Assembly: GCA_028679035.1 (NCBI GenBank)
Contig: JAJRCL010000013.1
Location: 1-6,053 of the forward strand
Direction of reading: 5' to 3'
DNA length: 6,053 nt
From: Methanomicrobiales archaeon
Lineage (GTDB): Archaea > Halobacteriota > Methanomicrobia > Methanomicrobiales > JACTUA01
Shown: piece by piece, positions 5,664-6,053 of the stretch
Numbering within the stretch: position 1 is the first letter of the stretch
Layout of the letters: every line of letters begins with the position of its first letter
Translations under genes and position numbers: made by a program
Notes under the pieces: generated by a model
What the model saw: only the letters and a program-made list of their open reading frames with translations
Databases searched by the model: none
Told to the model about the DNA's origin: nothing

Positions 5664-6053
5664 TTAATGACGGAAGTGGCGGACGCCGGTGAAAATCATG
5701 GCGACCCCCAACCGGTCGGCAGCAGCGATTACTTCGTCGTCCCGGATAGATCCGCCCGGCTGGATGAGGGCGGTCGCTCCCGCCGCTGCGACCTCCTCAA
5801 GTGTATCGGGAAATGGAAGGAAAGCATCCGATGCGGCGCCGGATCCCTGGAGCGGGAAGCGGGATTTCCGTACCGCAATCTGTGCAGCATCCACCCTGCT
5901 CATCTGTCCGGCCCCTATTCCTAGTGTCTGTTTTTCATCGGCGAGAATGATCGCGTTCGAACGGGTGTGGGCGCAGACTTTCCATGCAAGGGAAAGCGCT
6001 CTGGTTTCCCGGACGTCCGGCGCCCGTTTCGTCTTCACGACCCACGTCTCCTC
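5664..6053 (-). CDS. purH: PurH, AICAR formyltransferase C-terminal part (gene continues past the right edge)
   Basis: C-terminal 129 residues of phosphoribosylaminoimidazolecarboxamide formyltransferase, which transfers a formyl group from 10-formyl-tetrahydrofolate to AICAR near the end of IMP synthesis. In bifunctional PurH an N-terminal domain then closes the ring (IMP cyclohydrolase). Visible conserved blocks, in order, are LAWKVCAHTRSNAI, GIGAGQMSRVDAA, ASDAFLPFPD, IQPGGSIRD and the characteristic end FTGVRHFRH. The frame is open to the last base, where it reads EETWVVKTKRAPD, so the GTG at 6038 is an internal valine codon and not the start. The KH catalytic pair of the formyltransferase and any cyclohydrolase domain lie outside the window. 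It is therefore unknown whether this is full-length PurH (about 500 residues) or the stand-alone formyltransferase found in some archaea. The TAA stop is followed by T-runs. Confidence 0.95.
   Translation of the reverse strand, partial: EETWVVKTKRAPDVRETRALSLAWKVCAHTRSNAIILADEKQTLGIGAGQMSRVDAAQIAVRKSRFPLQGSGAASDAFLPFPDTLEEVAAAGATALIQPGGSIRDDEVIAAADRLGVAMIFTGVRHFRH

Overview
The window looks like chromosomal DNA from a methanogenic archaeon, most likely of the Methanomicrobiales. This is inferred from the archaeal LeuA/CimA-type synthase, a TTTATATA box-A promoter, T-run terminators without hairpins, and a tandem pair of DUF4013 membrane proteins. I could not run a search, so the genus is not assigned. 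Nothing in the window marks a mobile element, CRISPR array, tRNA or rRNA.

Left half (1-3661, + strand): three tightly packed branched-chain amino acid genes. The first is a 2-isopropylmalate/(R)-citramalate synthase that lacks only its first codons at the window edge. It is followed by the acetolactate synthase catalytic subunit ilvB (GTG start inside the first gene, 17-nt overlap) and the regulatory subunit ilvN (ATGA overlap). The first enzyme makes either the leucine precursor or citramalate, the route to 2-oxobutyrate. IlvBN then condenses pyruvate with pyruvate or 2-oxobutyrate for valine/leucine or isoleucine. ilvC is not next in line; a T-run follows ilvN immediately.

Middle (3662-4126): 465 bases between convergent transcription units with no convincing gene. 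It holds a T-run, two short inverted repeats, a diverged direct repeat spaced exactly 300 bases apart, and one dubious 45-codon ORF.

Right half (4127-6053, - strand): two neighbouring paralogous DUF4013 multi-pass membrane proteins, each possibly with its own transcription signals. Beyond them, after an AT-rich spacer, is the C-terminal end of the purine enzyme PurH (AICAR formyltransferase domain), whose 5' part lies beyond the right edge. Transcription on this strand runs purH, then DUF4013 copy B, then DUF4013 copy A, with T-runs after the first two.

Most of the window is ordinary core metabolism. The least explained parts are the DUF4013 pair and the convergent intergenic region with its repeat. 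I see no clear evidence for a new multi-gene system.
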